A stretch of DNA of 64,000 bases. Origin: Aedes albopictus. Its lineage: Eukaryota > Arthropoda > Insecta > Diptera > Culicidae. This document shows, piece after piece, positions 10,484 through 20,744 of this stretch (position 1 is the first letter of the stretch; each line of letters begins with the position of its first letter). The translations under genes were made by a program, and so were the position numbers. The DNA lies in NCBI RefSeq assembly GCF_035046485.1, contig NC_085138.1, positions 428,407,265 to 428,471,264 of the forward strand. Direction: 5' to 3'. Under the pieces are notes generated by a model that was not told the DNA's origin, searched no databases, and saw only the letters and a program-made list of their open reading frames with translations.

Positions 10484-11402
10484 TCAAAATGCTACTTTGA
10501 GAGAAAACTATAAAATGTGTTTGAATCTGCCGCAAACACCAACTTTGCAGGGTTGTTGTCCGGCATTCTTGCAACATGCCCTGCCCATCGTATCCTTTCG
10601 GCTTTGGCCACCTTGTGGATGCTGGGTTCGCCGTAAAGTGCAACGAGCTCGTGGTTCATCCTTCTTCGCCACAGACCGTTCTCCTGCACACCGCCGAAGA
10701 TCGTCCCAAGCATACGTCGCTCGAAAGTTCTGAGTACTTGGTCCATGTCACGTGTCCGTAGAGGACCACCAGTCTTATTAGCGTTTTGTATATGGTGCAT
10801 TTGGTGCGTGGGTGAATTTTTTAAACGGTGAAAATCTGGTCCGTTGTCGACCAGCCGTCGATGAAGCCGGTTTGATAACTTCCCACGAATTCATTCGTTT
10901 TACGCAGCATTCAAAATGGTGACCACTCTGAAGTTCTCCCATCCCAAATGGTTCTTGTGAATGGGCAGATTACCCCTTCTTCCACTTCTTCGGTAGCTGT
11001 TCGGTTTCCCAGATCCTGGCTATCAACCGGTGCAAACAGGTGGCCAACTTTTCTGGGCCCATCTTGATGAGTTCAGCTGCGATACCATCCTCACTAGCTG
11101 CTTTGTTGATTTTGAGCTGGTGAATGGCATCCTTAACTTCCCTCAGCGTGGGAGTTTGTTCATTCCATCCTCCGCTGCACTAGCGTCGTCATTTCCTCCG
11201 TTGCCGTGGTCTCCCGTGCCTATGTTCTGCACGCCATTCAGGTGCTGATCGAAGTGCTGCTTCCACCTTTCGATCATCTCACGACCGTCCGTCAAGAGGC
11301 CTCCGTCCTTATCCCTGCACATTTCGGCTCACGCCACGAAGCCGTTGCGGGATGCGTTGAACCTCTGGTAGAACTTCCGTGTTTCGTAGGAACGGCACAG
11401 CC
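10484..11402 (-). pseudogene. Decayed LINE reverse transcriptase (RTE/Jockey-type remnant)
   Basis: Read on the minus strand from 11402 down. The pre-RT region ETRKFYQRFNASRNGFV and EMIERWKQHFDQHLNGVQN comes first. Next is RT-1/2 sequence with EVKDAIHQLKINKAASEDGI and IKMGPEKLATCLHRLI. Then SYQTGFIDG followed by the remains of STTDQIF appears near 10825-10890. The palm with the catalytic aspartates is missing. Next, at 10492-10800, comes the C-terminal connection region with ERRMLGTIFGGVQENGLWRR, NHELVALYGEP and RIRWAGHVARM. Frame changes and stops separate the blocks, so the copy is dead. The motifs are typical of mosquito LINEs with an apurinic-type endonuclease; I cannot fix the clade. The EN fragment at 30010-30370 and the 3' ends at 25385 and 26925 may belong to the same or a related family. 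Confidence 0.82.
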
Positions 11403-11683
11403 TCTAGAACCCACCGAAAATCCTCTGAAATATCTATAAATGCCTCCGATATCCCACTGAAGCCCTCTCGAACCCTATGTAACGCACCTAAAACCTTCCG
11501 AAACTCTCCTACAACACCTCCGTAACGCTTCTGATGCCCTCCGAAAATTCTATGAAACTTCATGAAATGCTTCCGAAATCCTCCTAAATCCCATGTAAAG
11601 TACTTGAGACCCTCCGAAACTACCGAAAATGCTGCCGTAACACCAATAATACCCGCCGAAAATCCTCTGAAACTTCTTGAAAT
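11403..11683 (-). repeat. GC-rich degenerate minisatellite (CCTCCGAAAC type)
   Basis: Short diverged units such as CCTCTGAAACTTCTTGAAAT, ATGTAACGCACCT and CCTCCGAAATC. The same vocabulary fills 11981-14330, 42470-42889, 43408-43566 and 47730-48420. The minus-strand ORF 11309-11716 reads through it as a low-complexity peptide and is not a gene. Confidence 0.8.
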
Positions 11684-11980
11684 CCCAAACAGGAGAAAAT
11701 AGCTAAAGAATACCAAACTCAGGTATGGAAACCCGAAAAATAAAACTCAGGTTTGAAAATCCATGTTTCCATACAAACAGCGATTTTTCCATAATTGAAG
11801 AATACCTCAAGCAGTCCTCAATACCAAACCTATAACTTGTTGTAATATTTTATCAAAACCTACAAAATACCAAAAATGAGTTATTTTCAATATCAGAGTA
11901 ACTGATCAATATCTTGTTTTGGTATGATAACTGACTTTGGTATGCTGCAGTTATGTGTCATTTATTCGTTCCTGCTCGGG
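11684..11980 (+). mobile_element. 297-bp TIR element inserted in the GC-rich minisatellite
   Basis: Starts CCCAAACAGGAGAAAATAGC and ends CCTGCTCGGG; the related copy at 42048-42379 shows the undamaged end CCCGAGCAGGAGAAAATAGC, inverted. Flanks read CTTCTTGAAAT on the left and ATGCCTCCGG on the right. Joined, these restore the host minisatellite phrase, which suggests an AT duplication. The body has repeated ATACC/GGTAT words. Non-coding. Confidence 0.75.
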
Positions 11981-14330
11981 ATGCCTCCGGAATCCCACTA
12001 AATCCCTCTCGAGTCCTATGTAACGCACCTGAGAAATCACAAAAAAAAACACCACCGTGATGCCTAAACCCGCCGAAAATCCCCTGAAACTTCTTAAATG
12101 CCTACGAAATCCCTCTAAACTTCCCTCGGATCCGATGTAACGCACTTCCTGAAATGTCTCCGGAATTCCACTAAAACCCCGCCGGACTCCATGTGACGCT
12201 CCTGATAACTTCCGAAACCACCGGAAATGCACCTGCAACGTTTCTAAAACTCGCCAACAATCTTCTGAAACTACACTAAAACCTCCATTTAGGTAGGATC
12301 CATTTAGGTAAATTCTATTTAGGTCCCTCCATTTTGGTAACGTTACCTAATTAGAATTTGATTGAGTTCACCGTCATTTCTGACATCAACCTATCATTCA
12401 CCTGTTTATTTTGGCCACAAAACCCAACAGTTGTTTGATGTTGGTCCAATAGTGGCCCAACGTACGATAAAAATTGACCCGACATTCAATATTTTTTTCA
12501 ACTGGTGGAATTTTGCAGGGTTTTTCGTGTTTCATGCCCGGCTAGTCATGTGAATAACAATTCTGAGCTGAGACCCTGCAAAACCCCCGAAAACGCCCCT
12601 GAAGCCCCTCCCCTCCTGAGAGGAGTGAAAGCCCTCTTAAAATCCGCATGACCCCCTTTAAATCTCCTAGTCAGTCTTCCTTCTAAAACTTCTTTGCAAC
12701 CTTGTACTCCATTTAGGTAATAAAGTGAATCCATTTAGGTAATGAATCCATTTAGGTAAACATTCTATTTAGGCAGTCCCGACTCATTACATAAATAGAG
12801 GTTTGAGTGTACACTATATGCCTTTAAAATCCCCCTAAAACCGCCTCGAACTACTAGAACGCACCTGAGACCCTCTGAAGCACTCCAAAGGCCTCTTAAA
12901 ATACTCCTGAGACCTCCAGGTATCCTCTTGGATCCCTTGGAATATCCCGAGACGCCCTTTTTGGGGACTCTCTGGAACGTTTCTGAAACCCCGAAGCGTC
13001 CCGGAGGCCCTCCGGCGCTCCCTAGAAACCCTTGAAACCCCCTGCGACCCCTGAGACGACCCGGTACCCTCTGAAACCTCCTTAAAACATCACAGCGATC
13101 TCCTGGTATCCCCTCAAATGTCCCTGGAGCTCTCTGAGACTGGGTTTTTCAAGGATTTTCAAAAACCAAATCACAATATCTTTTGAAATGCCCCTTATTT
13201 AAGGCTGTTCTTGAAACCGTCTGATGCGGCCCTTACCTGAAATTCCTCGAAATGCCCCTGAGACCTCCGTAATCCCATTGAAACGCCCTTGAAATCATCA
13301 TATTCAATTTGAAATGCCTCTGAATCCCCTTTTGACGCTTTCAATAGGCTCCAGAAACCCCCTGAATTGCACCTCAAAACCCCTTAAAACGCCCCTGAAA
13401 TGCTATCAAACGCCCTGAAATCCCCTGAAACTCTCTTAAATGACTGTGAAATGTCTTTTTGCCTCTTTTTACTTCCTATAAAGACTTCTGAGATTCCCTG
13501 AAACAACCCCCTGAAACGAAACTGAAGCCCCTTGGATCACCCTTTTTTGGGCTCTCTGGAAACTTTAGGAAACCCCCTTAGCCCCATCTCAAATGCCCAG
13601 GAGCTCATGTTCTCATGAACTAGAATTCCTCAATGAAGATTTTAGTTTATTTACAAATTTAAGCACATTTTTAATGTATGCACCCCAACCATGTGCCTTA
13701 AAAGAGGTTCCAGCACTGACCTATTTTATGCAGGTTTTTTTTATGCATTTTAGACCATGAAGTTTCATGGGGTCTCATAAACGTTTAAAGGGCTTTCTAG
13801 TGGCGCTTTAGGAAATCTCAGGGAGCTGCAGGGAGTACCAGGAGGTCTCAGGATCGTTCCAGAAGCAGGGCTCCAAGGAGTCTCGGGGGTTTCAGGGGGT
13901 ACCAGAAGGTCGCAGGGGCGATTCAGGAGGTCTCAAACAGAAGCTTTTCGAGGGATCTCACAGGGATTCATGGAGATTCAGGGGGTTTCAGAGACAATTC
14001 AGGGGGTTTCACGTACCAGACAGTCTCAGGGGTGTTTTAAGTTTAGCTCTGTAGTTCCCTAAATTTCTCTGGAACGCCCCTTGAAACTCTTGAAACGCCT
14101 TTAAAGAGGCTTTAATCCCTCTCTAAAACATAACCAAATTCCCCCTGAACCTCGCTGGAATTCCTCTAGAATACACTGAAGTGCATCTATACATGCTTGA
14201 AACCACCATAAGCACTCTTCAATTCCCATGGAGTTCCAAAAAACACTCCTCAAACCTCATTCTTTGAGGCTCTCCAGAAACCCCAGGGAACCTTCTTGCA
14301 CTCATCTCAAACTCCCAGGAGTAAAATCTG
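11981..14330. repeat. GC-rich degenerate minisatellite block with CCATTTAGGTAA inserts
   Basis: Long stretches of diverged CCTGAAACGCC, CCCTTGAAAT and CCTCTGAGACC units; from about 13800 the orientation is reversed (GGGGGTTTCAGG, GGAGGTCTCAGG). Two patches, about 12285-12345 and 12715-12775, repeat CCATTTAGGTAA. An unrelated interval at 12360-12560 contains no named element. Edge phrases GAGGTTTGAGTGTAC (12806) and AGAGATTTCAGTGTATC (14372) resemble the ends of the block at 42390-48560. No coding function. Confidence 0.75.
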
Positions 14331-14457
14331 TTTCTTAGAATTTTTCATGGGCCTTAAGCCCATGACATAAAAAGAGATTTCAGTGTATCTTGTGACATGC
14401 ACGAAGATACTGTATGCCCAAGAAAGTCAAGGAAATGCCCATTACAAAAAGTTCATA
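14331..14457. other. Edge of minisatellite block
   Basis: Contains CCTTAAGCCCATGACATAAA followed by AGAGATTTCAGTGTATC, an edge motif similar to 48531-48555. Confidence 0.5.
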
Positions 14458-14513
14458 GATCTACCGGGAATCGAACCCGTTACCCTCAGCATGGTCGTTA
14501 GTTGGGAAGAGCA
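14458..14513 (-). mobile_element. tRNA-like SINE fragment
   Basis: The reverse complement contains the B-box-like GGGTTCGATTCCCGGTAG preceded by a CATGCTGAGGGTAACG stretch. A similar piece lies at 60779-60837. No A-box half or tail is preserved, so this is a fragment. Confidence 0.6.
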
Positions 14514-16915
14514 AGAAATACGTGGATATTTTAGTTCATTCGTTGCTTAATGCTCTCGAACGTTTTGCCCCAACAGCCACATCTCATTCCGAATTCACCT
14601 ACGCTGAGACAAACGGGTGCTCCTTGTCGGTGGTCGCCGACTTGTCTTTGACTCACCCCATCCAACCGGAGCGCCAGCGCCAGCTCAAAGAAACCGAGAG
14701 GCGAGTTCAACTTCAAACACGAATTTCATCATTTTTGTATCCAATTTCATGAGTTATGACTTTGATATGCGAGACTGATGGGTTGGATCATTTTTCTTGC
14801 TTTGCGCCAACCGCTTCCCCCCATCTACCTCGCTGAGGTTGTTTGATGGGAAAACCCCGGCAAATCAAGGAGCCATTATTGTGTCGTGAAGTCACACACA
14901 GAGGGAATGAGGTCCTCCTGCTGTTATACTGGAGCTGCAAGCTTGCGACCCGAGTGGGTGCCGTGTTTTGGCAGAGGTGTAACAATGCGGTGCGAAAAGG
15001 TTCTTATCACGAAATACGGAATGTTAGAATAATTGAGTGATATTTCGAAGTCGCGAAATAATGTCTCAACTGGGAAACTAGCAGGTTCATCCGTTCATCA
15101 AATACAGGGTCGTAAAATGTGCACATATCATTCTGGTCCAAGTAGTTATTGCCTGAGGTAAATCACAGAACGGATCCTAAGACTAGCAACTTATAAACCC
15201 TCGCTTCGCTTCTGTACCACCGAATGTCGGTGAAAGACGTCTGGGGAGTTTATTACCTTTGGTAAATTGAAAATAAATGAGTATGCAATGGGAGGTCTAT
15301 TCTCAGGAAATTTACATAAATTTTCCTGTAGCTTCAGAAGAACTTTACGTCACACGTTGTCATCGATGATGATGTTGGCTGATGGTATTGCATAGGCTAA
15401 ACGCTTGATTCTCACAGCTACGGTAAGGTTAATCCCCTTGGAATTTGCCATAAATGCCAAAGCACTGAACTCCATCATTTTATTTTAATGACGTTGCAGT
15501 TAAATATTTGACATACGGTATCAAATTCCCAGAATGATTATTATTTTTAATGCTTTTGCAATTTTGTTCTGAATATCACCAATCAAAAGAATACACAGCC
15601 TTTGGCAATTTTCCACCCCAATTCAGTGGCTGCGTCTAGCTTGCCAGCAGAGCATATGTGAGAGCACAGGAAACGGCAGAAGAAATCCGTCCGCGTGTTC
15701 GTTATTTTTATTGAGATGTAATCGGTTGTAAAATCCTTTCTTCTATTTTCATCGCTCCTTTTGCTCTGTTGGCCGACGTCGGCATGGGGACATAAAACTT
15801 CAGTCTCTGCCCAAAGTTTCCTTTGCAGTAGTCTGGGGCAACTAGTGAGAACGGCGCCGCCCGGAATGGTATTTTTCGCTTTTTCTTCGCAGGCTTCAAC
15901 CGAGCGCGTATGACGATTTTGGCGTGCCGAAAATGTCGTTTTTCATATCTTTCGAGAGTTTTGCGCAACATCCTCATCAACATCATCATTGGGGTCTGTT
16001 CGTAATGTGCCGCATTGAGGGGGAGTATGTTTTTACGAACATGGTGTTTACATTCATTTCAACAAACCACTCATTGCGAACTCGTCCGGGAGAGGCTTTC
16101 AATTCGTCGGACATTTTACCTCACTTCGCTGTAACAGGGTTTCATCAGGGTCGTCAGGGTCGTACCAGTGCTTTACACTAATTGTAAATTTATTTACTGC
16201 AATACGCTGCCTAGAATCACAAAACTGTTCCATATGCATAGAAAACATAGAAACATAGAAAACAAGAGCGGCTGGCAACTGATCCTCTTCAGAGCATATA
16301 CTCTAACGGAACCGGAAACATGGATAACAGCGAACGGCAACTCATAATGGAGAAGGCAGCCGCCAATTGAAATCACTCGCGCAGTGTCCTAGTGGCCAAA
16401 AGAGATGTAAATTAGCGAAGACCACTTTATCAAAAAGACTTGCAGCACTGCTGAAAATCGGGAATCACTGCTAGCAGCGCCACCACGGATAAAGGTGGCA
16501 CTATTCATGATAGTGTGTGTATATCTTTACACTCGCACCAATACACTCAGACACTTTTATACAAAGGTCATCGAAGTTCGTTACTGCAGGCTACGCAGCT
16601 AACCTTGAGGGTGTGATGTGCACTAGCCCCTCTCTAAAGCAATGCCTTCTTGGTGGTTCCGGAGAGACGAAGGGTTTGGCGACCATAGGAATGTGTTTTA
16701 GTGGGTCGAGGATAGAGTAGTCCTGACTTTTACTTTTGTTGTAGAAGACGGCCTAAGCCCCACACTACCCGACACGACCGATGAGTCGTCTTCATTGCTT
16801 CCGAAGTGAGTATGCATGCATGTCAATGCCTTTGAGAATTCCTTCGGCAACTCCCTAGGAAATTTCATCGGTGATTTTTTTTAACACTTTTAAATTTTGC
16901 GATTTCTTCGGTTTT
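14514..16915. other. Unassigned interval of mixed composition
   Basis: About 2.4 kb without a defensible gene. Overlapping short ORFs occur on both strands (14522-15040, 15708-16376) with no recognisable domain. The part at 16580-16800, with GTTTGGCGACCATAGGAATG and a GACGACTCATCGG stretch, looks like old transposon or LINE 3' sequence but I cannot name it. Confidence 0.35.
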
Positions 16916-17100
16916 GCCTTTCTCGTACACCAAGGTGTACCGAAAGGCTATATGTTCACTCCAAAAATGAAATTTTGATAGAGCCCCCGGAGGGGCAAGT
17001 TTCATATACCAATCGACTCAGCTCGACGAGTTGAGATGATGTCTGTGTGTGTGTATGTGTGTGTGTGTGTATGTATGTGTGTGTGTATGTGTACAAAAAA
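16916..17100 (+). repeat. Hairpin end module and GT microsatellite, copy 2
   Basis: The hairpin GCCTTTCTCGTACACC/GGTGTACCGAAAGGC occupies 16916-16948. It is followed by TATATGTTCACTCC, CCCCCGGAGGGGC and CAATCGACTCAGCTCGACGA, then a GT/GTAT microsatellite at 17040-17092. This is the reverse complement of 1757-1950, so the two copies point toward each other. Confidence 0.9.
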
Positions 17101-17149
17101 AGGTCACCTCACTTTTAGACACTAAATATCAACCGATTTTAACGATCAA

Positions 17150-18425
17150 CGGCTCATTCGACGCAGAATCTGGTCCCATTGTTTCCTATTGAAAATGGTT
17201 CGGATCGGTCCAGCCGTTCCGGAGTTATGGCCATTTAGGTGTTCCGGATCGGTACCCCTGGAAGGGGACAGACATGAACATGTACCAAACCCATGCATGC
17301 GACCCATCAAACCACGCCATTTACGATTATCTGATGAACGGTGAGCAGGAAAATAGTCGCAGACCATATCTGAACCGGTAATGTTCCAGAACCGGTTCTG
17401 GGTGTCCTGCCGGAAGTGGCCAAATATCAAATTGAATATAACTCATGCATGCGACACATCAAACAGTGGCTTTTTCGATAATCTGATGAACAGTTAGCAG
17501 GAAAACAGTATCAGACCACATCTGAACCGGTAATGTTCCGGAACCGCTACCGGATGTCCCACCGGAAGTGGCCAAATATAAAAGAGTACCAAACCCATGC
17601 ATGCGACACATCAAACAGCGGCATTTTCGATAACCTGATGAACGGTTAGCAGGAAAACAATATTAGTCCATATCTGAACCAGTAGTGTTCCGGAACCGGT
17701 TCCGAGAGTCCCGGCGGATGTGGCCAAATAAAAAAGAGTACCTAACTCATCCATGCGACACAACATATAACGGCTTTTCTGATAACCTGATGACTGGTTA
17801 TCAAAGAAATTGGTTAGGACCACATTAGAGACAGCCGGTTGTATTCCGGAGCCAGTTCCGGGTGTCGCGCCGGAAATGACCAAATATAAAAGTGAACCAA
17901 ACCCATGTATGCGACACATCCAACAGCGGCATTTTCGATAACCTGAGAAACGGTAAGCAGAAAAACAGTATCAGACCATATCTGAACCGGTAGTGTTCTG
18001 GAACCGGTTCCGGATATCCCACCGGAAGTTGATAAATTTAAAACAGTACCAAACCCTTCCATGCGACACATCAAACAGCGGCATTTTCGATAACCTGATG
18101 AACGGTTAGAAGGAAAACAGTATCAGACCATGTCTGAACCGTTAGTTGTTTGGAACCGGTTCCGGGGTTCTCGACGGATGTCGCCAAATATAAAAGAGTA
18201 TCAAACCATGCGTGCATGCGATACAACAAATAACGGCTTTTCTGATAACCTGATGACTGGTTATCAAAGAAATAGGTTAGGATCACATTAGGGACAGCCG
18301 GTAGTGCCGTAACCAGTTCCGGGTGTCCCTCCGAAAGCGGCTAAATATATGCGACAGAGCAAAGCTAGGATTTTTTGATAACCTCATGAACGTTAGCAAG
18401 CAAACAGGTTCAGACCGGTGAAAAA
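17150..18425 (-). repeat. Satellite array B, about 153 bp units, opposite orientation to array A
   Basis: About eight diverged units, the reverse complement of array A. Conserved words are CATGCATGCGACACATCAAA, GATAACCTGATGAACGG and CCGGTTCCGG; the core palindrome or variants recur about every 153 bp (for example 17693 and 17999, two units apart). A distinctive unit type with TGACTGGTTATCAAAGAAAT appears at 17791 and again at 18254, three units apart, suggesting a three-unit higher-order repeat. The last unit, near 18330-18425, is degraded. Minus-strand ORFs here are repeat translations. Confidence 0.92.
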
Positions 18426-18634
18426 AATGTTTTACGCATATGGTCAAATCTCAACCGTTACGTAGTAATTGAACTTTACATGTTTTTGACTTTGCTTGTC
18501 TCAAACTGGCTATAACTTGAAAATGGTCAAACTTATCGCATTTGAAAGATGATTAAATTTGCTACCAAAAAAGATCTTGGAATCTATTTGTTTAGTTAGA
18601 TAACTAAAGCTAAAAAGCTCGAAAGTAATGTTTT
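18426..18634. other. Spacer between satellite copies
   Basis: AT-rich sequence with GGCTATAACTTGAAAATGG and similar words; no feature recognised. Confidence 0.4.
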
Positions 18635-19530
18635 GCCTTTCTCGTACACTTAGTGTACTAAAAAACTATATGTTCACTCAAAAAACGATTTTTCGAAAAA
18701 AGGCTCGGAGGATCAAGTCGCATATACCAATCAACTCAGTTCAACGAATTAAGATTATGTCTGTATGTGTGTACTGTGTATGTATGTATGTATGTATGTA
18801 TGTGCGCAAAATAAGTTCACTCACTTTTAAGGAACTTCCCATTGGCCGATTTATCGGATTATAGCTTGAATCTAACTGGAATTGTTTGCTATTAAAAATG
18901 GTCCAGGTCGGCCAAGGCGTTCAGATGTTATGGCCATTTCAGTGATCCGGACCAGCACCGGTAGAACTGGCCGTATATAAAACTAAACTAGCCCCATCAT
19001 GCGATACATCATGGTTGGCGAGTTTTGTGCGGAAATCAACACTGGAGACCAGAAACTCCACTAAAATTTAAGATGGCGGCTCCGAATTCAAAATCGCGGC
19101 TCTTAAATGGAGTTTTAGGGCCTGAAAGAATGCATTTTTGGTATATTTGGTAATGGGATGATTTCTGGATTCCAAAAATGGCGACTTGAATATCCAAGAT
19201 GTTGGTCCAAAATCAAGATGGCGGCTGTTTAATGAAGTATATTTTTCGTAGGGAAGATGCCTGGACGCCAAAAATGGCGACCAGAACATCCAAGATGGCA
19301 ATCCTAAATCCTAAATGTCAGCTTCGAATGCAAGATATCGTCTTTTGCTTAAGAGTTTGAGGCTCAAACATTAAAAGCCAGATAAACGATATGATTTCTG
19401 GTATCATGAAATGGATTTCTGTTAATTGAATGAAAGTGCGAAGTACATCAACATTTCGCTTGATTTTTATTAAAATGGGACTTCGAAGGCACGAGAAAGG
19501 CGCCATCACCGCTAGGTGGATTAATTAGGG
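18635..19530 (+). mobile_element. Short member of the hairpin/satellite family with both ends
   Basis: Begins GCCTTTCTCGTACAC (18635) and carries a GT/GTAT microsatellite at 18768-18803. It then has one degraded satellite unit (GGTCCAGGTCGGCC to CATGCGATACATC, about 18890-19010). Next come several diverged CAAGATGGCG units at 19060-19320. It finishes with ACGAGAAAGGC (19491-19501) plus CGCCATCACCGCTAGGTGG and a T-run. Start GCCTTTCTCGT and end ACGAGAAAGGC form an 11-bp inverted pair. This copy therefore shows the likely full layout of the family. The same right end, as a relic, is at 52350-52382. Confidence 0.75.
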
Positions 19531-19534
19531 TTTT

Positions 19535-20030
19535 TTTTTTCAAAAATACTTATTAGCATTCAGTTTTTAGCACCTTCAGTAATGTTTTTGGGAACGCTAT
19601 TTCTGATTCTGATTCATTCCGGAAATTTATTTGAAAGCTCGTTAAGTAATTCGCTTTGAAATTTTCTGTAGTAACTCGTTGAGCCCCTTATTGGACAATT
19701 CTTATACAAATCCTTCGCAAATTGATTCGGAAATTGGTTTTGAAAATTATTTGATAGTTATTTCGACTGCTGCCACTGGTAATTTTTTTTTTTAGATTTC
19801 TCAAGTAATTTCATTAAAAACTACTAAGTAATTGTTTTGAAAATTTGACAACTTTTTCGGAAACTCTTTTTCCCGAAAATTTCTTTTGGAATGCTTTTTC
19901 GGTAATTGGTTTTAGAATTGATTAGCCTAGTCCTTCAGCCAGCAATGCCTGCGAGATTTAATTCGACAATTTATAAAAAAAAAATGTGTGCAATCTATTG
20001 GGAATTTCTTTTGCAATACCTTTGGAATTT
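19535..20030. repeat. AT-rich degenerate TTTCGGAAATT-type repeat
   Basis: Diverged units such as TTCGGAAATTGGTTTTG and CTTTTTCGGTAATTGG. Same broad class as 20745-24960. No gene. Confidence 0.7.
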
Positions 20031-20744
20031 TGTAACTAATGGCGGTTTCGACCACAGCTACCGTTGGCTTGAAGAGAGGATCACAGAAAGTGACCCTTTT
20101 CAGCGGATAGCGAGACTCTGTATAAACTCAACCTCAGGGTCGGCACGCTTATCCTTGCTATTTCGCGGATTTATGAAAACCACTTGAGTAAGCTTTTCAC
20201 ACTCCTGTATATTTCTCTCTGTGCACCTCTTCTCTCTTTCCCTAGCTTTCTACATTCACTTTACTTCCTTCCACTTTCTTCCTTTATCTAGTCTGACCTT
20301 TTTTCTTCGGGGTCCCTTTCTCCTGCTGCCATCATCCACCGATCCTTTCTTTACTCGTCCTCTCCTTCTCGGTCCACGGTTCAAATGCGATCTATGCCGC
20401 CTAAATGAACCACCAGGAGATCCTCGTCTTCCAGAGAATGACCCTCTTTTGAGTCTTAGGCCGCGTGTAGCGGGTGGCCAGAACTTCACTTGCCCAAGTC
20501 TTCGCCGGAATCCTGTCAACGGCGGAAGGTAACATAATTTCGGGTTAAGGTTCACCTTGGTGTTGAGGGTTCGCCTTGGACCTCGGTTTTGAGGCAACCG
20601 GTTCTGTGATCAGCACACACAGGGTGGAAACACACAACACAAACATTCTCCTGAATTTTAATAAAACAAACTAACGAAAACAAAACTAAACCACGAATAA
20701 CTCTCAATAAATAACCTGCTGAGGGTGAACTACGAACCGTTACA
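20031..20744 (+). mobile_element. Probable solo LTR, 714 bp
   Basis: A GC-richer, non-repetitive block sharply bounded inside degenerate repeat DNA. It begins TGTAAC and ends GTTACA, the inverted TG...CA termini expected of an LTR. ATTT at 20027-20030 is repeated at 20745-20748, a 4-bp target duplication. Promoter and processing signals fit the + orientation: TATAAA at 20121-20126, AATAAA at 20660-20665 and 20706-20711. No primer-binding site, polypurine tract or gag/pol lies beside it, hence a solo LTR. The opposing ORFs at 20221-20597 are shadows. Superfamily (Ty3 or copia) unknown. Confidence 0.68.

Noticed and set aside
14458..14513. Functional tRNA gene
   Set aside because: Only the B-box half is present; no acceptor or anticodon arm can be formed.
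20221..20597. Opposing ORFs of 103 and 113 codons
   Set aside because: They overlap on both strands within the probable solo LTR and show no recognisable domain.
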